Shown: positions 11,078 to 20,334 of the stretch, piece after piece | Layout of the letters: every line of letters begins with the position of its first letter | Position numbering within the stretch: position 1 is the first letter of the stretch | Assembly (NCBI RefSeq): GCF_003074135.1 | Contig: NZ_PPDK01000001.1 | Span: forward strand, 930,001 to 994,000 | Origin: Euzebya tangerina | GTDB taxonomy: Bacteria > Actinomycetota > Nitriliruptoria > Euzebyales > Euzebyaceae | Length of the DNA stretch: 64,000 bases | Reading direction: 5' to 3' | Program-made: the position numbers and the translations under genes | The notes under the pieces: model-generated | Database searches by the model: none | The model's input: only the letters and a program-made list of their open reading frames with translations | Told to the model about the DNA's origin: nothing

Positions 11078-11308
11078 TCAGCGCCAACGACTCAGGATCA
11101 CCAAGCCGGCGGCCATGAAGATGAACCCGCCGATGATCCAGAGGTTCCCGCCCGGGATCGAGCCACGCAGCAGATAGGTGAGCAGGATCACCACGATCCC
11201 GGACCCGATCAGGCCGGTCCCTGCGATCGGCACCCACGTCGGCGAGGGCGGCGGCTTCGCCTGCGGCGGCGGCTTGTACTGATCGCGTTTGGACTTCGAT
11301 TTGGCCAC
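11078..11308 (-). CDS. crgA: Cell division protein CrgA
   Basis: A 76-residue protein with the CrgA pattern: a basic/proline-rich N-terminus (AKSKSKRDQYKPPPQ, PPPSPTWVP) and two transmembrane helices (GLIGSGIVVILLTYLL and NLWIIGGFIFMAAGLVIL). CrgA is an actinobacterial membrane protein that helps recruit septal peptidoglycan synthases and interacts with FtsZ and FtsI. The GTG start at 11308 gives the conserved opening; the longer open frame reaching upstream is not conserved. It lies back-to-back with the sortase gene. Confidence 0.93.
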   Translation of the reverse strand: MAKSKSKRDQYKPPPQAKPPPSPTWVPIAGTGLIGSGIVVILLTYLLRGSIPGGNLWIIGGFIFMAAGLVILSRWR

Positions 11309-11398
11309 GGTGGCAACCCTTTGTGGACGGGTGAACAGAGGTACAGGGAACCAACAGGGTATCGCCGACGTTGAAATCGTGATCAGAGGAGCCCACCC

Positions 11399-12175
11399 TT
11401 GACCGTCATGCGACTTGTGCTCCGCTCCGTCGGCTGGCTGTTCATCACGGCCGGCGCCGTCGTGGCCCTGTACCTCGTCTACTCGCTGTACTGGACGGGG
11501 CGGACCACCAGCGGGGCTCAAGAGCGACTGCTGGAGGAGCTCGCCCAGGCAACGAACTCCGAGAGCGAGTCCGACTTCGACCTCGAGGTCGGCCCGCTGA
11601 GCGAGCTCGACGCCGATGGCTCCGACCCAACGGCCGAGATCCCCCAGAGCGAGCCCTCCCCAGGTGAGGCCATCGCCGCACAGTTCGAGGAGGGGGACGC
11701 CATCGGCCTCATCGAGTTCTACCGACCGAGCGAGGACACCTCGATCGTCATCGATGACCCCGTCGTGGTGGTCGAGGGTGTCTCGATCGAGGTGCTGAAG
11801 GAAGGACCAGGCCGGTACCCCTCCACGTCATACCCGGGCCAACCTGGCAACTTCGCCGTCGCGGGACACCGCACCACCTACGGAGCGCCGTTCTGGAACC
11901 TGGACCAACTCCAGGACGGCGACGAGATCCACGTGACCGACCGCGAGGGGACGACCTGGATCTATGAGTTCTCCGAGGAGGTCATCGTCGCCCCGGCCGA
12001 CGTCTCCGTGCTGGACGCCAACCCGTTGGAGAGCGACCGACCCGTGCTGACGCTGACCACCTGCCATCCACGGTGGTCCCAGCGGGAGCGACTGATCGTC
12101 CACGCGGAGCTCAGTGAGGAGCAGATGCCACTGGTCGCGGCGGGCACGATTGCCATCGGCGAGGGGGCACCGTGA
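11399..12175 (+). CDS. srtE: Class E sortase
   Basis: A 258-residue membrane-anchored transpeptidase. An N-terminal helix (LFITAGAVVALYLVYSLY) is followed by an acidic linker and the sortase barrel with NFAVAGHRTTYGAPFWNLDQL (catalytic histidine) and TLTTCHPRWSQRERLIV (catalytic cysteine and arginine). Class E enzymes attach surface proteins carrying LAXTG-type signals to the wall in high-GC Gram-positives. AGAGGAG at 11385-11391 favours TTG 11399 over ATG 11408. Its stop overlaps the start of a 39-residue membrane peptide. Confidence 0.92.
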   Translation: MTVMRLVLRSVGWLFITAGAVVALYLVYSLYWTGRTTSGAQERLLEELAQATNSESESDFDLEVGPLSELDADGSDPTAEIPQSEPSPGEAIAAQFEEGDAIGLIEFYRPSEDTSIVIDDPVVVVEGVSIEVLKEGPGRYPSTSYPGQPGNFAVAGHRTTYGAPFWNLDQLQDGDEIHVTDREGTTWIYEFSEEVIVAPADVSVLDANPLESDRPVLTLTTCHPRWSQRERLIVHAELSEEQMPLVAAGTIAIGEGAP

Positions 12176-12291
12176 ACAAGGCCGTCAAGGCACTGGTGAT
12201 CCTGGTCGCGCTCGCAGCCGCCGTGGTGATCCTCTTCACCTACGTCTTCCCCTGGTTCGACGCGACCTTCATCACCGACCCCACCCTCTGA
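12172..12291 (+). CDS. Tiny single-pass membrane peptide coupled to the sortase
   Basis: GTG 12172 overlaps the sortase stop codon (GTGA) and opens a 39-residue frame: MNKAVK, a hydrophobic stretch ALVILVALAAAVVILFTYV, then PWFDATFITDPTL. The layout (basic N-terminus, one helix, short acidic tail) and translational coupling argue it is real although very short. No family is recognised; it could assist sortase. Confidence 0.55.
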   Translation: MNKAVKALVILVALAAAVVILFTYVFPWFDATFITDPTL

Positions 12292-12347
12292 GCCGGGGTG
12301 ACCCACTCGGGTGTGGCGTGGAAGACTGTTGAGCCGTAGCTGTCGAA

Positions 12348-15179
12348 GTGGACAGCGCAGAAGACGAGGAACCGGTGGCAGACCAGGACCCCAGTACCGA
12401 AGATCGGGCCGCGCTCGCGGAACAGGCTGCGCGTGACGCCCGGCGTGTTGCCGCGCAACAAGCAGCCGCTCGGCGCGCCAACCAGGCCGCTCGGCGGGCT
12501 GGTGGCCCAACCCGCCGTCCGCCTGCCGTCCGGACGTCCTCCGGGGCCGAGCGAACGAGTCCTCCGGCGCCGGTCGTGGGGCAGCGCCGCCCGGTGTCGG
12601 ACGCGCCCCCCGCGACGCGCCCCCGCAGCCGAACAGCGTCCCCGGCCCGCCCCGCGTCCCCGCGGCATGGGGGCGACACTCCTCTGTCACCGGCAGCACG
12701 CCGCGGCGGCGGTCCAACGCCGACCCAGCCCCAGCCCCGTCCCGGCGCTCGTCCGCCCGCCGTCCGTCGAACGCCGCCGCGGCCACTCGATCGCCCGATC
12801 GTTCGCGAGGTCGACCCTGGACCGTCGCCCGCCCCCGCGGCGGAGCGACCGGAGCGAGCCTCGGAGCCCACGACCCCCGCCCCCGCGGACCCCTCTCCCA
12901 GTCCCACTGAACGCGAGGGCATCTACAGCGGCCAGCCGACGACCATCCCCGAGCTGCCCTCCCCGCCGTTCCCCCGCTCGAGCAGCGGGGCTGCCGAGCC
13001 GGCACTGCGCCTTCCTGACCCGCCTCGTCCCGCGCCGGCGCAGGACGTCACCTCGGCTGACTCGCCTCACGCCGGATCCGGGCCGGAGGAGGAGGCCACA
13101 GCGGGCACCGACGGACCGACGGGAGGTGGACCCGACGCCGCAGCACCTGGCGCCCCCGTCTCGATCAAGACAGCCAAGATCGACATCGAGTTGCCTGATG
13201 CCGACGACGTGGGCCCGCAGGTCCTGCGGCCGTTGCCGGACCCGCCTCGGGACACGATCGACGCCGACCACACCGCGGACGAGGCTGACGCAGCGGACCA
13301 GACCCCCACCACCGACCCGCCTCCGGACGTCGCCACGCCATCGACGGACGGCCCCACCGAGGACGCCACCCCCGACGACGCCCAACAGGACCCCACCCCC
13401 GAGGACGCCACCCCCGAGGACGCCACCCCCGACGACGACCCACACCATGACGACCCCTCCGGCTCGACCTCGAACGTGGACCCGGTCGCCGAGTCCAGCA
13501 CGGCGGCTGACGAGGACCCCCTAGCCCGCGCCGAGTCCCCGTCCCCGGACGCCGTCGCCACGCAGGCCACCACCGACCTGAGCGAGGTCGTCGGCACCTG
13601 GCAGAGCGGCGTCGACGCCACCGCACGACCCTGGATCCGGCAGTACGCCCCCGGTGTCCCGGACACCTACCGCTATCCGCTGGTGCCCCTCACACGGCTG
13701 CTCGATGATGCCGCCCAGGACTTCCCCGACACGCCAGGGATCTCGTTCCTCGGCTCCCGGGTGACCTTCCGACAGATGGCCACGCAGGTCGATCAGTTGG
13801 CGACCGCGCTGACCGAGCTCGGCCTGAAGGCGGGGGACCGCATCGCGGTTGCGCTGCCGTGGATCCCCCAACTCGTCCTCATGCTGAACGCCTGCTGGCG
13901 GCTCGGGGTGGAGGTCGTCCTCATCGACCCCGAAGAGTCGCCGGAGGTCGTCGCCGAGGGGATCCGCGAGACCGAGCCCGCGGCCATCCTCATCCTCGAC
14001 ACGACCTACGGCGGGCTGGTGGAGTTCCGCAGCCAACTGCGGAGCGTCCGTCACGTCATCGCCACCGGCCTGCTCGACGCCCTGCCGGCGATCAAGGCGC
14101 GGATGCAGTCCATCCGGCTGAAGGTGCAGCATGCCGCGATGCCCGAAGCCGACGGCGTCCTGCCGTTCCGGGCCGTGCTCGAGTCGGCCAGCCCGGTCGC
14201 CACCCAGGCCGCGGTCGATGTGGAGGCGACCACCGCCACCAGCACGGTGATCGGCGGCGTGACGTACGCGGCCTCCCACCACAACGTCCTGGCTGGAGCC
14301 TTCCAGGCCCGCCTCTGGATCCCGGACGTGAGGGCGGGGCGGGAGAGCGTCATGGTGGCCGGCAACCCAACCGACTCCTTTGGGCTTGCCGCCGGGATCG
14401 GACTCGCCCTGCTGTCCGCCGCCACGCTGGTGCTGCCGGACCCGCGCCCCGGCGGGGTGGCCAAGTCGATCGACGCCGAACGGCCCACGATCCTGGTCAC
14501 GTCGATGGACCAGGTCCGGACTATGTTGGCGCCGGCCTCCAAGCGCCGGGATCTCTCGTCGGTGCGCGTGACGATCGCGCGTGGGGTGCACTTCGACCCA
14601 GTCGTGAAGCGTGCGGCCGAGAGTCGGACGGCCGGGCGGTTTCGGATGGCCTACTCCGGGGCGGCTGTCTCGGGCATCGCCCACGCCGAGTCCGTGTACG
14701 CCGATGGCGCCAGCAACGGGGCCGGACTGCCGGTGACGGACACCGTCGTGGAATGCCTGGACGACGCCGGGACACCAACCGAGCCAGATACCGTCGGTGC
14801 GCTGGTGGCCAGCGGCCCCCAGGTCGCGGGCGAACAGGTCCCGCTCGGACTGATCGGATCGATCAGCGCCGCAGGGTATGTCAGCGTCATCGGAGCCGGT
14901 GAGTCCGTTGTTCGACTGAGCGACGGGGCAGCCGATGTCGGCGTCGTCCGGACGGCCTTGCGCCGTAGCCCCGACGTCGTCGAGGTTGAGGTCCAAGCCG
15001 TTCCAGACGGCCGCGGCGTCGGCCTGGCGGCCCGCGTCTCGGTGACGAGGGAGGGCATCACGCAGGACACGCTCCGGAAGGTCCTGACCGAGAACGCCCC
15101 GGCACAGAGCCACCCGACCGAGTGGCACATCGAGGTCGTGTCGGCCGGAGTCGACCCGGACGAGGAGTCGACCCCGTGA
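12348..15179 (+). CDS. Large protein: disordered N-terminus plus degenerate acyl-AMP-ligase-like domain
   Basis: A 943-residue protein in two parts. Residues 1 to about 435 are low-complexity, rich in Ala, Pro, Arg then Asp/Glu/Thr, with [10 protein letters not shown] repeats. From about 441 the fold of an adenylate-forming (ANL) enzyme is recognisable ([45 protein letters not shown]). The phosphate-binding motif normally TSGTTGxPK is replaced by [15 protein letters not shown], and the usual YGxTE motif and catalytic C-terminal lysine are not seen, so catalysis is doubtful. GTG 12348; it overlaps pabA by 4 bases. Probably a scaffold or sensor; function unknown. Confidence 0.75.
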   Translation: MDSAEDEEPVADQDPSTEDRAALAEQAARDARRVAAQQAAARRANQAARRAGGPTRRPPAVRTSSGAERTSPPAPVVGQRRPVSDAPPATRPRSRTASPARPASPRHGGDTPLSPAARRGGGPTPTQPQPRPGARPPAVRRTPPRPLDRPIVREVDPGPSPAPAAERPERASEPTTPAPADPSPSPTEREGIYSGQPTTIPELPSPPFPRSSSGAAEPALRLPDPPRPAPAQDVTSADSPHAGSGPEEEATAGTDGPTGGGPDAAAPGAPVSIKTAKIDIELPDADDVGPQVLRPLPDPPRDTIDADHTADEADAADQTPTTDPPPDVATPSTDGPTEDATPDDAQQDPTPEDATPEDATPDDDPHHDDPSGSTSNVDPVAESSTAADEDPLARAESPSPDAVATQATTDLSEVVGTWQSGVDATARPWIRQYAPGVPDTYRYPLVPLTRLLDDAAQDFPDTPGISFLGSRVTFRQMATQVDQLATALTELGLKAGDRIAVALPWIPQLVLMLNACWRLGVEVVLIDPEESPEVVAEGIRETEPAAILILDTTYGGLVEFRSQLRSVRHVIATGLLDALPAIKARMQSIRLKVQHAAMPEADGVLPFRAVLESASPVATQAAVDVEATTATSTVIGGVTYAASHHNVLAGAFQARLWIPDVRAGRESVMVAGNPTDSFGLAAGIGLALLSAATLVLPDPRPGGVAKSIDAERPTILVTSMDQVRTMLAPASKRRDLSSVRVTIARGVHFDPVVKRAAESRTAGRFRMAYSGAAVSGIAHAESVYADGASNGAGLPVTDTVVECLDDAGTPTEPDTVGALVASGPQVAGEQVPLGLIGSISAAGYVSVIGAGESVVRLSDGAADVGVVRTALRRSPDVVEVEVQAVPDGRGVGLAARVSVTREGITQDTLRKVLTENAPAQSHPTEWHIEVVSAGVDPDEESTP

Positions 15180-15778
15180 CCATCCTCCTGATCGACAACT
15201 ACGACAGCTTCACGTACAACATCGCCCAGGAGATGGGGGAGTTGGGGGCGACCGTCGAGGTGGTCCGCCACGATGCGTTCTCGCTGGAGGACATCCGGGC
15301 GACTCCGCCGACGGGCATCGTCATCTCGCCCGGGCCCGGCACGCCGGATGACGCCGGACTGTCCAAGGACGTCATCCGGACCTTTGCTGGCAAGATCCCC
15401 ATCCTGGGTGTCTGCCTCGGTCACCAGTGCATCGCAGAGGTGTACGGCGGTGACGTCGTCGGGGCGCCAGAGTTGGTGCACGGCAAGACCTCGCTCATCC
15501 ATCATGACGGTGCAGGGGTCTTCGCCGGACTGCCTGACCCGTTCGCGGCCACCCGCTATCACTCGCTGATCGTGGACCCGCAGACGATGCCGGAGGTGCT
15601 GCGGGTCACGGCGCGGACCGGGACGGATGCGCCCCATCCGGGCCTGATCATGGGGCTGCGACATCGGACCCTGCACGTCGAGGGTGTGCAGTTCCATCCC
15701 GAGTCCATCCTGACGACACACGGCATGACGCTGCTCGGCAACTTCCTCGCAGCGCTCCCGCTTCCGGCCGCAGCCTGA
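15176..15778 (+). CDS. pabA: Aminodeoxychorismate/anthranilate synthase glutamine amidotransferase
   Basis: A 200-residue class I glutamine amidotransferase: [12 protein letters not shown] at the N-terminus, nucleophile cysteine in GVCLGHQC, and the His-Glu pair in FHPESI. It releases ammonia from glutamine for making p-aminobenzoate (folate) or anthranilate (tryptophan). No chorismate-binding partner is in the window, so PabA and TrpG cannot be told apart; many Actinobacteria carry this gene next to pknB. GTG 15176 overlaps the upstream stop. Confidence 0.93.
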   Translation: MTILLIDNYDSFTYNIAQEMGELGATVEVVRHDAFSLEDIRATPPTGIVISPGPGTPDDAGLSKDVIRTFAGKIPILGVCLGHQCIAEVYGGDVVGAPELVHGKTSLIHHDGAGVFAGLPDPFAATRYHSLIVDPQTMPEVLRVTARTGTDAPHPGLIMGLRHRTLHVEGVQFHPESILTTHGMTLLGNFLAALPLPAAA

Positions 15779-15793
15779 CGCCGGCCCGCCATC

Positions 15794-16765
15794 GTGACCA
15801 CGCCCAACGCTGACACGCTGATCGTCGGCGCAGGCCTGGCCGGCTTGGTGGCCGCTCGATCGCTCGTCGAGGCAGGTGCGCGGGTGACGCTGCTGGACAA
15901 GGGCCGCTCGCCCGGCGGTCGGCTGGCGACCCGATACGCCGAGACCGGGAGGGGGCTGGCGCGGTGGGATCACGGTGCCCAGTTCTTCACCGTCCGCAGC
16001 GACGAGTTCGCCGCGCTGATGGCCGACTGGCCGGTCCGGGTGTGGCACCACGGCCCGGATCGTGCTGCCGACGTGACCACGCGGCCCGATCAGCGCAACC
16101 CGGGTGGGGACGGCCACCCGCGGTACGTCGGCACCGATGGGATGAACGGCATTGCCAAGCACCTCGCCGCGGGGCTGGAGGTGCAGACCGACGTCCGGGT
16201 ATCGGTGATCCTCCCGACCAGTGCGGGGTGGACCGCCCGCGCGGACGACGGCCGTGAGTGGTCAGCCCGCCGCGTGATCGTGACCAGCCCGATCCCGCAG
16301 ACCATCGACCTGCTGCACGAGGTCTCCCTGCCGGCCATGGTCACCAGCCTCACCTACCAGCCGTGCCTGGGGCTGCTGGCGACCCTCGACAGCTCGCCGC
16401 TGACGCAGGCCGTGCAGTTCGAGGGAGGCGACGTGCACTACATCGCCGACAACGCCAGCAAGGGCATCAGCCGCGTCGAGGCCGTCACCGTCCACGCGGG
16501 TGCCGAGTGGTCGCGGGCGCACTACGACGCAGCCGATGCGGACGTGATCGCTGTGCTCTCGGACCTGGTCGACCCCTGGCTGGCCGGGGCGGCGATCACC
16601 TCGGCCCAGGTGAAGCGCTGGCGGTACGCCCAGCCGGTCGAGCCCCACCCCGAGCGCGCTGTTCGAGTGGCCGACGGCCTCGTGCTGGCCGGGGACACCT
16701 TCGGCGAGGCGAAGGTCGAAGGGGCGGCGAGGTCGGGTCTGGCAGCCGCCGCCCTGCTCACCTGA
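15794..16765 (+). CDS. FAD-dependent oxidoreductase, renalase-like
   Basis: A 323-residue flavoprotein. The FAD-binding Rossmann motif TLIVGAGLAGLVAARSL is followed by LLDKGRSPGGRLATRY, and the C-terminal part has LVLAGDTFGEAKVEGAARSG, which contacts FAD. The profile fits the renalase/amine-oxidase-like family (COG3380), some of which oxidise aberrant dihydronicotinamide isomers. Substrate unknown. GTG 15794, 15 bp after pabA; it converges on pknB. Confidence 0.82.
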   Translation: MTTPNADTLIVGAGLAGLVAARSLVEAGARVTLLDKGRSPGGRLATRYAETGRGLARWDHGAQFFTVRSDEFAALMADWPVRVWHHGPDRAADVTTRPDQRNPGGDGHPRYVGTDGMNGIAKHLAAGLEVQTDVRVSVILPTSAGWTARADDGREWSARRVIVTSPIPQTIDLLHEVSLPAMVTSLTYQPCLGLLATLDSSPLTQAVQFEGGDVHYIADNASKGISRVEAVTVHAGAEWSRAHYDAADADVIAVLSDLVDPWLAGAAITSAQVKRWRYAQPVEPHPERAVRVADGLVLAGDTFGEAKVEGAARSGLAAAALLT

Positions 16766-16778
16766 CCCGTGCGGCCGC

Positions 16779-18710
16779 TCAGGAGGGGGCAACCACGTCC
16801 GGCGGCTCGATCGGCTCCGGCGTGTCCGGCGGATCCGGGGTCGGCTCCGGTGGCTCGATCGGCTCCGGTGGCGGCTCTGGTGGCGGGAGCGGCTCGGGCG
16901 TGTTGGTCGGCTGCGGCTCGGGTTCCGGCTCCGGCTCGGGCGTGGGCGTCGGGGTTGGCGTGGGCGTCGGGGTTGGCGTCGGCTCCGCCGGCAGCACGAT
17001 CGTGACCACCTGCCCGACCTCGACGTCCTCACCCTCCTCCGGGTCGGACTCGATCACCCGGGCCTCACCCGTCTGGCTGATGTCGATCGAGGTCTGGACC
17101 AGCGCGCACCGCTCGCCCGGCTCGGGGTCACACGCCTGCTCGATGCGCTCGCGCGCCGCCTCCTCAGTCAGGTCGATCACGAACGGCATCGGGAAGATCT
17201 GCTGACCGGCCGAGATGACCAGGGTGATGGCCTCACCCTCCTCGACCTGGATGCCGGCGGCCGGCTGGGTCCGGATCGCGAGGCCCTCCTCGATGGTCTC
17301 GCTGCCCTCCTCGATGACGTCGCTGACCTCAAGACCCAGGGCTCGCAACGCGTCCTCGGCCTCCGCCTGCGTCTGCCCCTCCACGGACGGGATCGTCACC
17401 GTGCCACGCCCGGCGGAGAGGATCAGCACCACCGTGCTGCCCTGCTCGACCTCGGTGCCCACCGCGGGTTCGGTGCGGAGGACCGAGCCCGGTGGAGCGT
17501 CGGAGTCCTGCTCGGGTGTCCCGAACTCGGGCTGCAGCCCGACCTCGACGAGTCGGGCCTGCGCCTCCTCCTGATCCAATCCGACGATCTGGGGGATCGC
17601 CACCATCTCGAGGGTCTCGTCACCGTCGCCGGTCACACCCGTGAAGAGGTACGCGGCGATGCCGATGAGTGCGGCGATGAGGATGACCAGGAAGGCGTAG
17701 GCCGCCAGCCGGCCGGGGTTGGAGGAAGAGGGCTCGCTGTAGTACTCCTCGCGGGGCGGCGGGGCTGGCTGGGGTGCCGCGGCCACCAGCGTCGGGTTGG
17801 GCGACGCAGCAGCCGCCTCGGCCCGCGGGATGGCCTGGGTGGCCGCGAAGGCAGCCTCGGGGTTGGTCGTGACCTGCCGGCCGGCACTGGCGCGACGGAG
17901 GTCGGCCGCGAAGTCCTTGCCCGTCTGATAGCGCTGAGCCGGGTCCTTCGCGAGCGCCTTGAGGACGACGGCCTCCATCTCCGGGGAGATCTCGCCGTTC
18001 AGGCTGCGCGGGGTCGGCGGGGCCTCGCTGACGTGCTTGTAGGCCAACGCCACCGCCGAGTCGCCACTGAAGGGCTGCCGACCGGTGACCATCTCGAACA
18101 GCACACAGCCCAGGGCGTAGATGTCGGTCCGGCCGTCGACCCGTTGGCCCTGCGCCTGCTCGGGGGCCACGTACGCCGCGGTCCCGAAGATGGATGAGGT
18201 CTGGGTCACCGACTCGACGTTGACCGCTCGCGCGATGCCGAAGTCGGTGACCTTCACGCGACCGTCGTCGCCGACCATGATGTTGCCGGGCTTGATGTCG
18301 CGGTGGACGATTCCCCGCTCATGGGCGAAGTGGAGGGCCTCAGCAGCCTCGCCGGCGATCTCGGCGGCCCGGACGGGCAGCACACCCTCGCGCTTCATGA
18401 TCTCGCGCAGGGTCCGGCCGGCGATGTACTCCATCACGATGTAGGGACGGCCGTTGTCGGCGCCAGTGTCGTAGACCCCGACGACGTTGGGGTGGTTCAG
18501 GGCTGCGGCGGACTGTGCCTCGCGCCGGAAGCGCTCGATGAAGCTGTCGTCGCTGGCGTACCGCTCGTGCAGCATCTTGACGGCGACCTGGCGGTCGAGG
18601 ACCTCGTCGTAGGCCAGCTCGACATCGGCCATGCCGCCCTGGCCCAGCAACCCACGCAGCACGTAGCGGCCAGCGATGACCCGCCGGTCCTGTCCGTCTG
18701 TCGTGCTCAC
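16779..18710 (-). CDS. pknB: PASTA-domain Ser/Thr protein kinase PknB
   Basis: A 643-residue receptor kinase. The N-terminal Hanks kinase domain has the glycine loop LLGQGGMADV, ATP lysine K45, catalytic HRD (136-138) and DFG (156-158), and an activation loop with several Ser/Thr. A membrane helix at about 333-356 leads to three extracellular PASTA repeats (about 365-575) that bind peptidoglycan fragments. The C-terminus is a Pro/Thr/Glu tail with PT and EP runs, unusual after PASTA. It controls cell-wall synthesis and division. It is the last gene of the fhaA-fhaB-pstP-rodA-pbpA-pknB cluster; the second kinase pknA is absent here. Confidence 0.95.
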   Translation of the reverse strand: MSTTDGQDRRVIAGRYVLRGLLGQGGMADVELAYDEVLDRQVAVKMLHERYASDDSFIERFRREAQSAAALNHPNVVGVYDTGADNGRPYIVMEYIAGRTLREIMKREGVLPVRAAEIAGEAAEALHFAHERGIVHRDIKPGNIMVGDDGRVKVTDFGIARAVNVESVTQTSSIFGTAAYVAPEQAQGQRVDGRTDIYALGCVLFEMVTGRQPFSGDSAVALAYKHVSEAPPTPRSLNGEISPEMEAVVLKALAKDPAQRYQTGKDFAADLRRASAGRQVTTNPEAAFAATQAIPRAEAAAASPNPTLVAAAPQPAPPPREEYYSEPSSSNPGRLAAYAFLVILIAALIGIAAYLFTGVTGDGDETLEMVAIPQIVGLDQEEAQARLVEVGLQPEFGTPEQDSDAPPGSVLRTEPAVGTEVEQGSTVVLILSAGRGTVTIPSVEGQTQAEAEDALRALGLEVSDVIEEGSETIEEGLAIRTQPAAGIQVEEGEAITLVISAGQQIFPMPFVIDLTEEAARERIEQACDPEPGERCALVQTSIDISQTGEARVIESDPEEGEDVEVGQVVTIVLPAEPTPTPTPTPTPTPTPEPEPEPEPQPTNTPEPLPPPEPPPEPIEPPEPTPDPPDTPEPIEPPDVVAPS

Positions 18711-18767
18711 CGTGGTATCACCTTCTGCTGGTCGTAGGGTCTTGCCTCGCCGCGGGTCTCACCCGCG

Positions 18768-20255
18768 CTACTGGACACCGAGCGCCGCCTCCAACACCGT
18801 ACGAGCAATCGGGGCCGAAACGCCGCCACCGGTGCCGCTTTCTCCGGCATCTCCGCCGCCCTCGACGACGACGGCGACGGCGACCACCGGGTTGTCGGCG
18901 GGGGCGAATCCGATGAACCAGGTATCCGGTGCCTCCCCCTCACCCTGCTCAGCTGTTCCGGTCTTGCCGGCGACGGGTACACCCGGGATCGCGGCGTTCT
19001 GGCCGGTTCCGTTCTCGACCACGGCGGTCATCATCTGGGTCAGGCCGGCGGCGGTCTGCGGGCTGACGGTCTGGCCCGTCGCCACGCCGGCGATGGTCTG
19101 CCGCTGTGGGGGGTACTGCCTGACGACCCGGCCGGCGAAGTCCTGCACCTCGCTGACCAGGCGAGGCCGCATCATGATCCCGTCGTTGCCGATGGCGGCC
19201 GCCACGAGGGCCATCTGCAGCGGCGTCACCCGCACGTCGCGTTGGCCGATGGCGCTCTGAGCGGTCGAGGGCTCGTCCAGCTCCTTCGGGATCCGGCTGG
19301 TCTCGGTCGGGACGTCGAAGTCGAGGTCGCTGTTCAGGCCGAAGGACTCCGCGGTCTGGACCAGCGCGTCGGCGCCGAGCTCCAGCGCGATGATGCCGAA
19401 GGTGGTGTTGCACGACACCTCCAGTGCCCGCTGCAGGGTGATGGAGGTGCCATCGTTGCAGGGCCGGCCGCGGGAGAAGTTCCCGATCTGGGCGGTGGTG
19501 AGCGGCAGGTCCAGCAAGGTCGGGTCGGCGTAGGTGTCGCTGGGCCGGCCACCCCGCTCCAGTGACGCAGCGGCCGTGATCACCTTGAAGGTGGAGCCAG
19601 GGGCATAGAGCTCGGAGATGCTGCGGTTCAGCAGCGGGTTCAACGGGTCGGCGTTCAGGCTCTCCCAGGCGTCGCGGATCGGACCGGGGTCGTGGGAGGA
19701 CAGCAGGTTCGGGTCGTAGGTCGGCGCCGAGACCATGGCCAGGACGTCGCCGGAGCGGGGGTCGAGGGCAACCACCGCCCCCGTCTGGCCCCGGAGGGCA
19801 TCGATGGCGGCCTGCTGGACGGCCGGCTCGACGGTGGTGACGATGGTGTCGCCCTGCCGCTCGCGGCCACGAAGGGCATCGCCGAGGTTGCGGAACAACG
19901 TCTCGGGCGCAGAGCCCTGCAGGAAATCGTTGTACTGGCTCTCGACCTGGGTCCGCCCGAAGATGAAGGAGTGGAACCCGGTGATGTGGGCGTAGGCCGG
20001 GCCCTGCTCGTACTCGCGGAGGAAGCGCAGCTGGTCGTCGGTCTCCCGGGACGCCGCGATGGTGACCTGGTCCGCCCCGGTGCCTGCGGTGATGGCGCCA
20101 CGCCGGATGTCGTACTCGGCCAGCAGTTGACGTCGGTTGCTGCTGTCGTTGGCCAGATCGTCGGCGCGGATGACCTGCAGCCAGTTCAGGTTGAGGAAGA
20201 GCAATCCGAACAGCAGGAACGACACCCAGGCGGTGCGGCGAATTGACCTGGTCAT
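18768..20255 (-). CDS. pbpA: Class B penicillin-binding protein (PbpA/FtsI type)
   Basis: A 495-residue transpeptidase with an N-terminal membrane anchor (WVSFLLFGLLFLNLNW). Catalytic motifs are STFK at 221-224 (nucleophile S221), SCN at 281-283 and KTGT at 431-434. It cross-links peptidoglycan with the RodA glycosyltransferase encoded just upstream, 79 bp away. The position in the pstP-rodA-pbpA-pknB cluster matches mycobacterial and streptomycete PbpA. Beta-lactams are expected to acylate S221. Confidence 0.95.
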   Translation of the reverse strand: MTRSIRRTAWVSFLLFGLLFLNLNWLQVIRADDLANDSSNRRQLLAEYDIRRGAITAGTGADQVTIAASRETDDQLRFLREYEQGPAYAHITGFHSFIFGRTQVESQYNDFLQGSAPETLFRNLGDALRGRERQGDTIVTTVEPAVQQAAIDALRGQTGAVVALDPRSGDVLAMVSAPTYDPNLLSSHDPGPIRDAWESLNADPLNPLLNRSISELYAPGSTFKVITAAASLERGGRPSDTYADPTLLDLPLTTAQIGNFSRGRPCNDGTSITLQRALEVSCNTTFGIIALELGADALVQTAESFGLNSDLDFDVPTETSRIPKELDEPSTAQSAIGQRDVRVTPLQMALVAAAIGNDGIMMRPRLVSEVQDFAGRVVRQYPPQRQTIAGVATGQTVSPQTAAGLTQMMTAVVENGTGQNAAIPGVPVAGKTGTAEQGEGEAPDTWFIGFAPADNPVVAVAVVVEGGGDAGESGTGGGVSAPIARTVLEAALGVQ

Positions 20256-20334
20256 GTGTGCGCTCCCCGAGCCAGCCTAGAATCCCGCCGGCTCGGAGGC
20301 TGGCGGCTCGCGGGGAGCGACAGTGTCGAACCTG

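Noticed and set aside
13521-15128. 535-codon minus-strand ORF over the ANL-like gene
   Set aside because: Antisense frame; the sense protein has recognisable domain structure and overlapping starts with neighbours.
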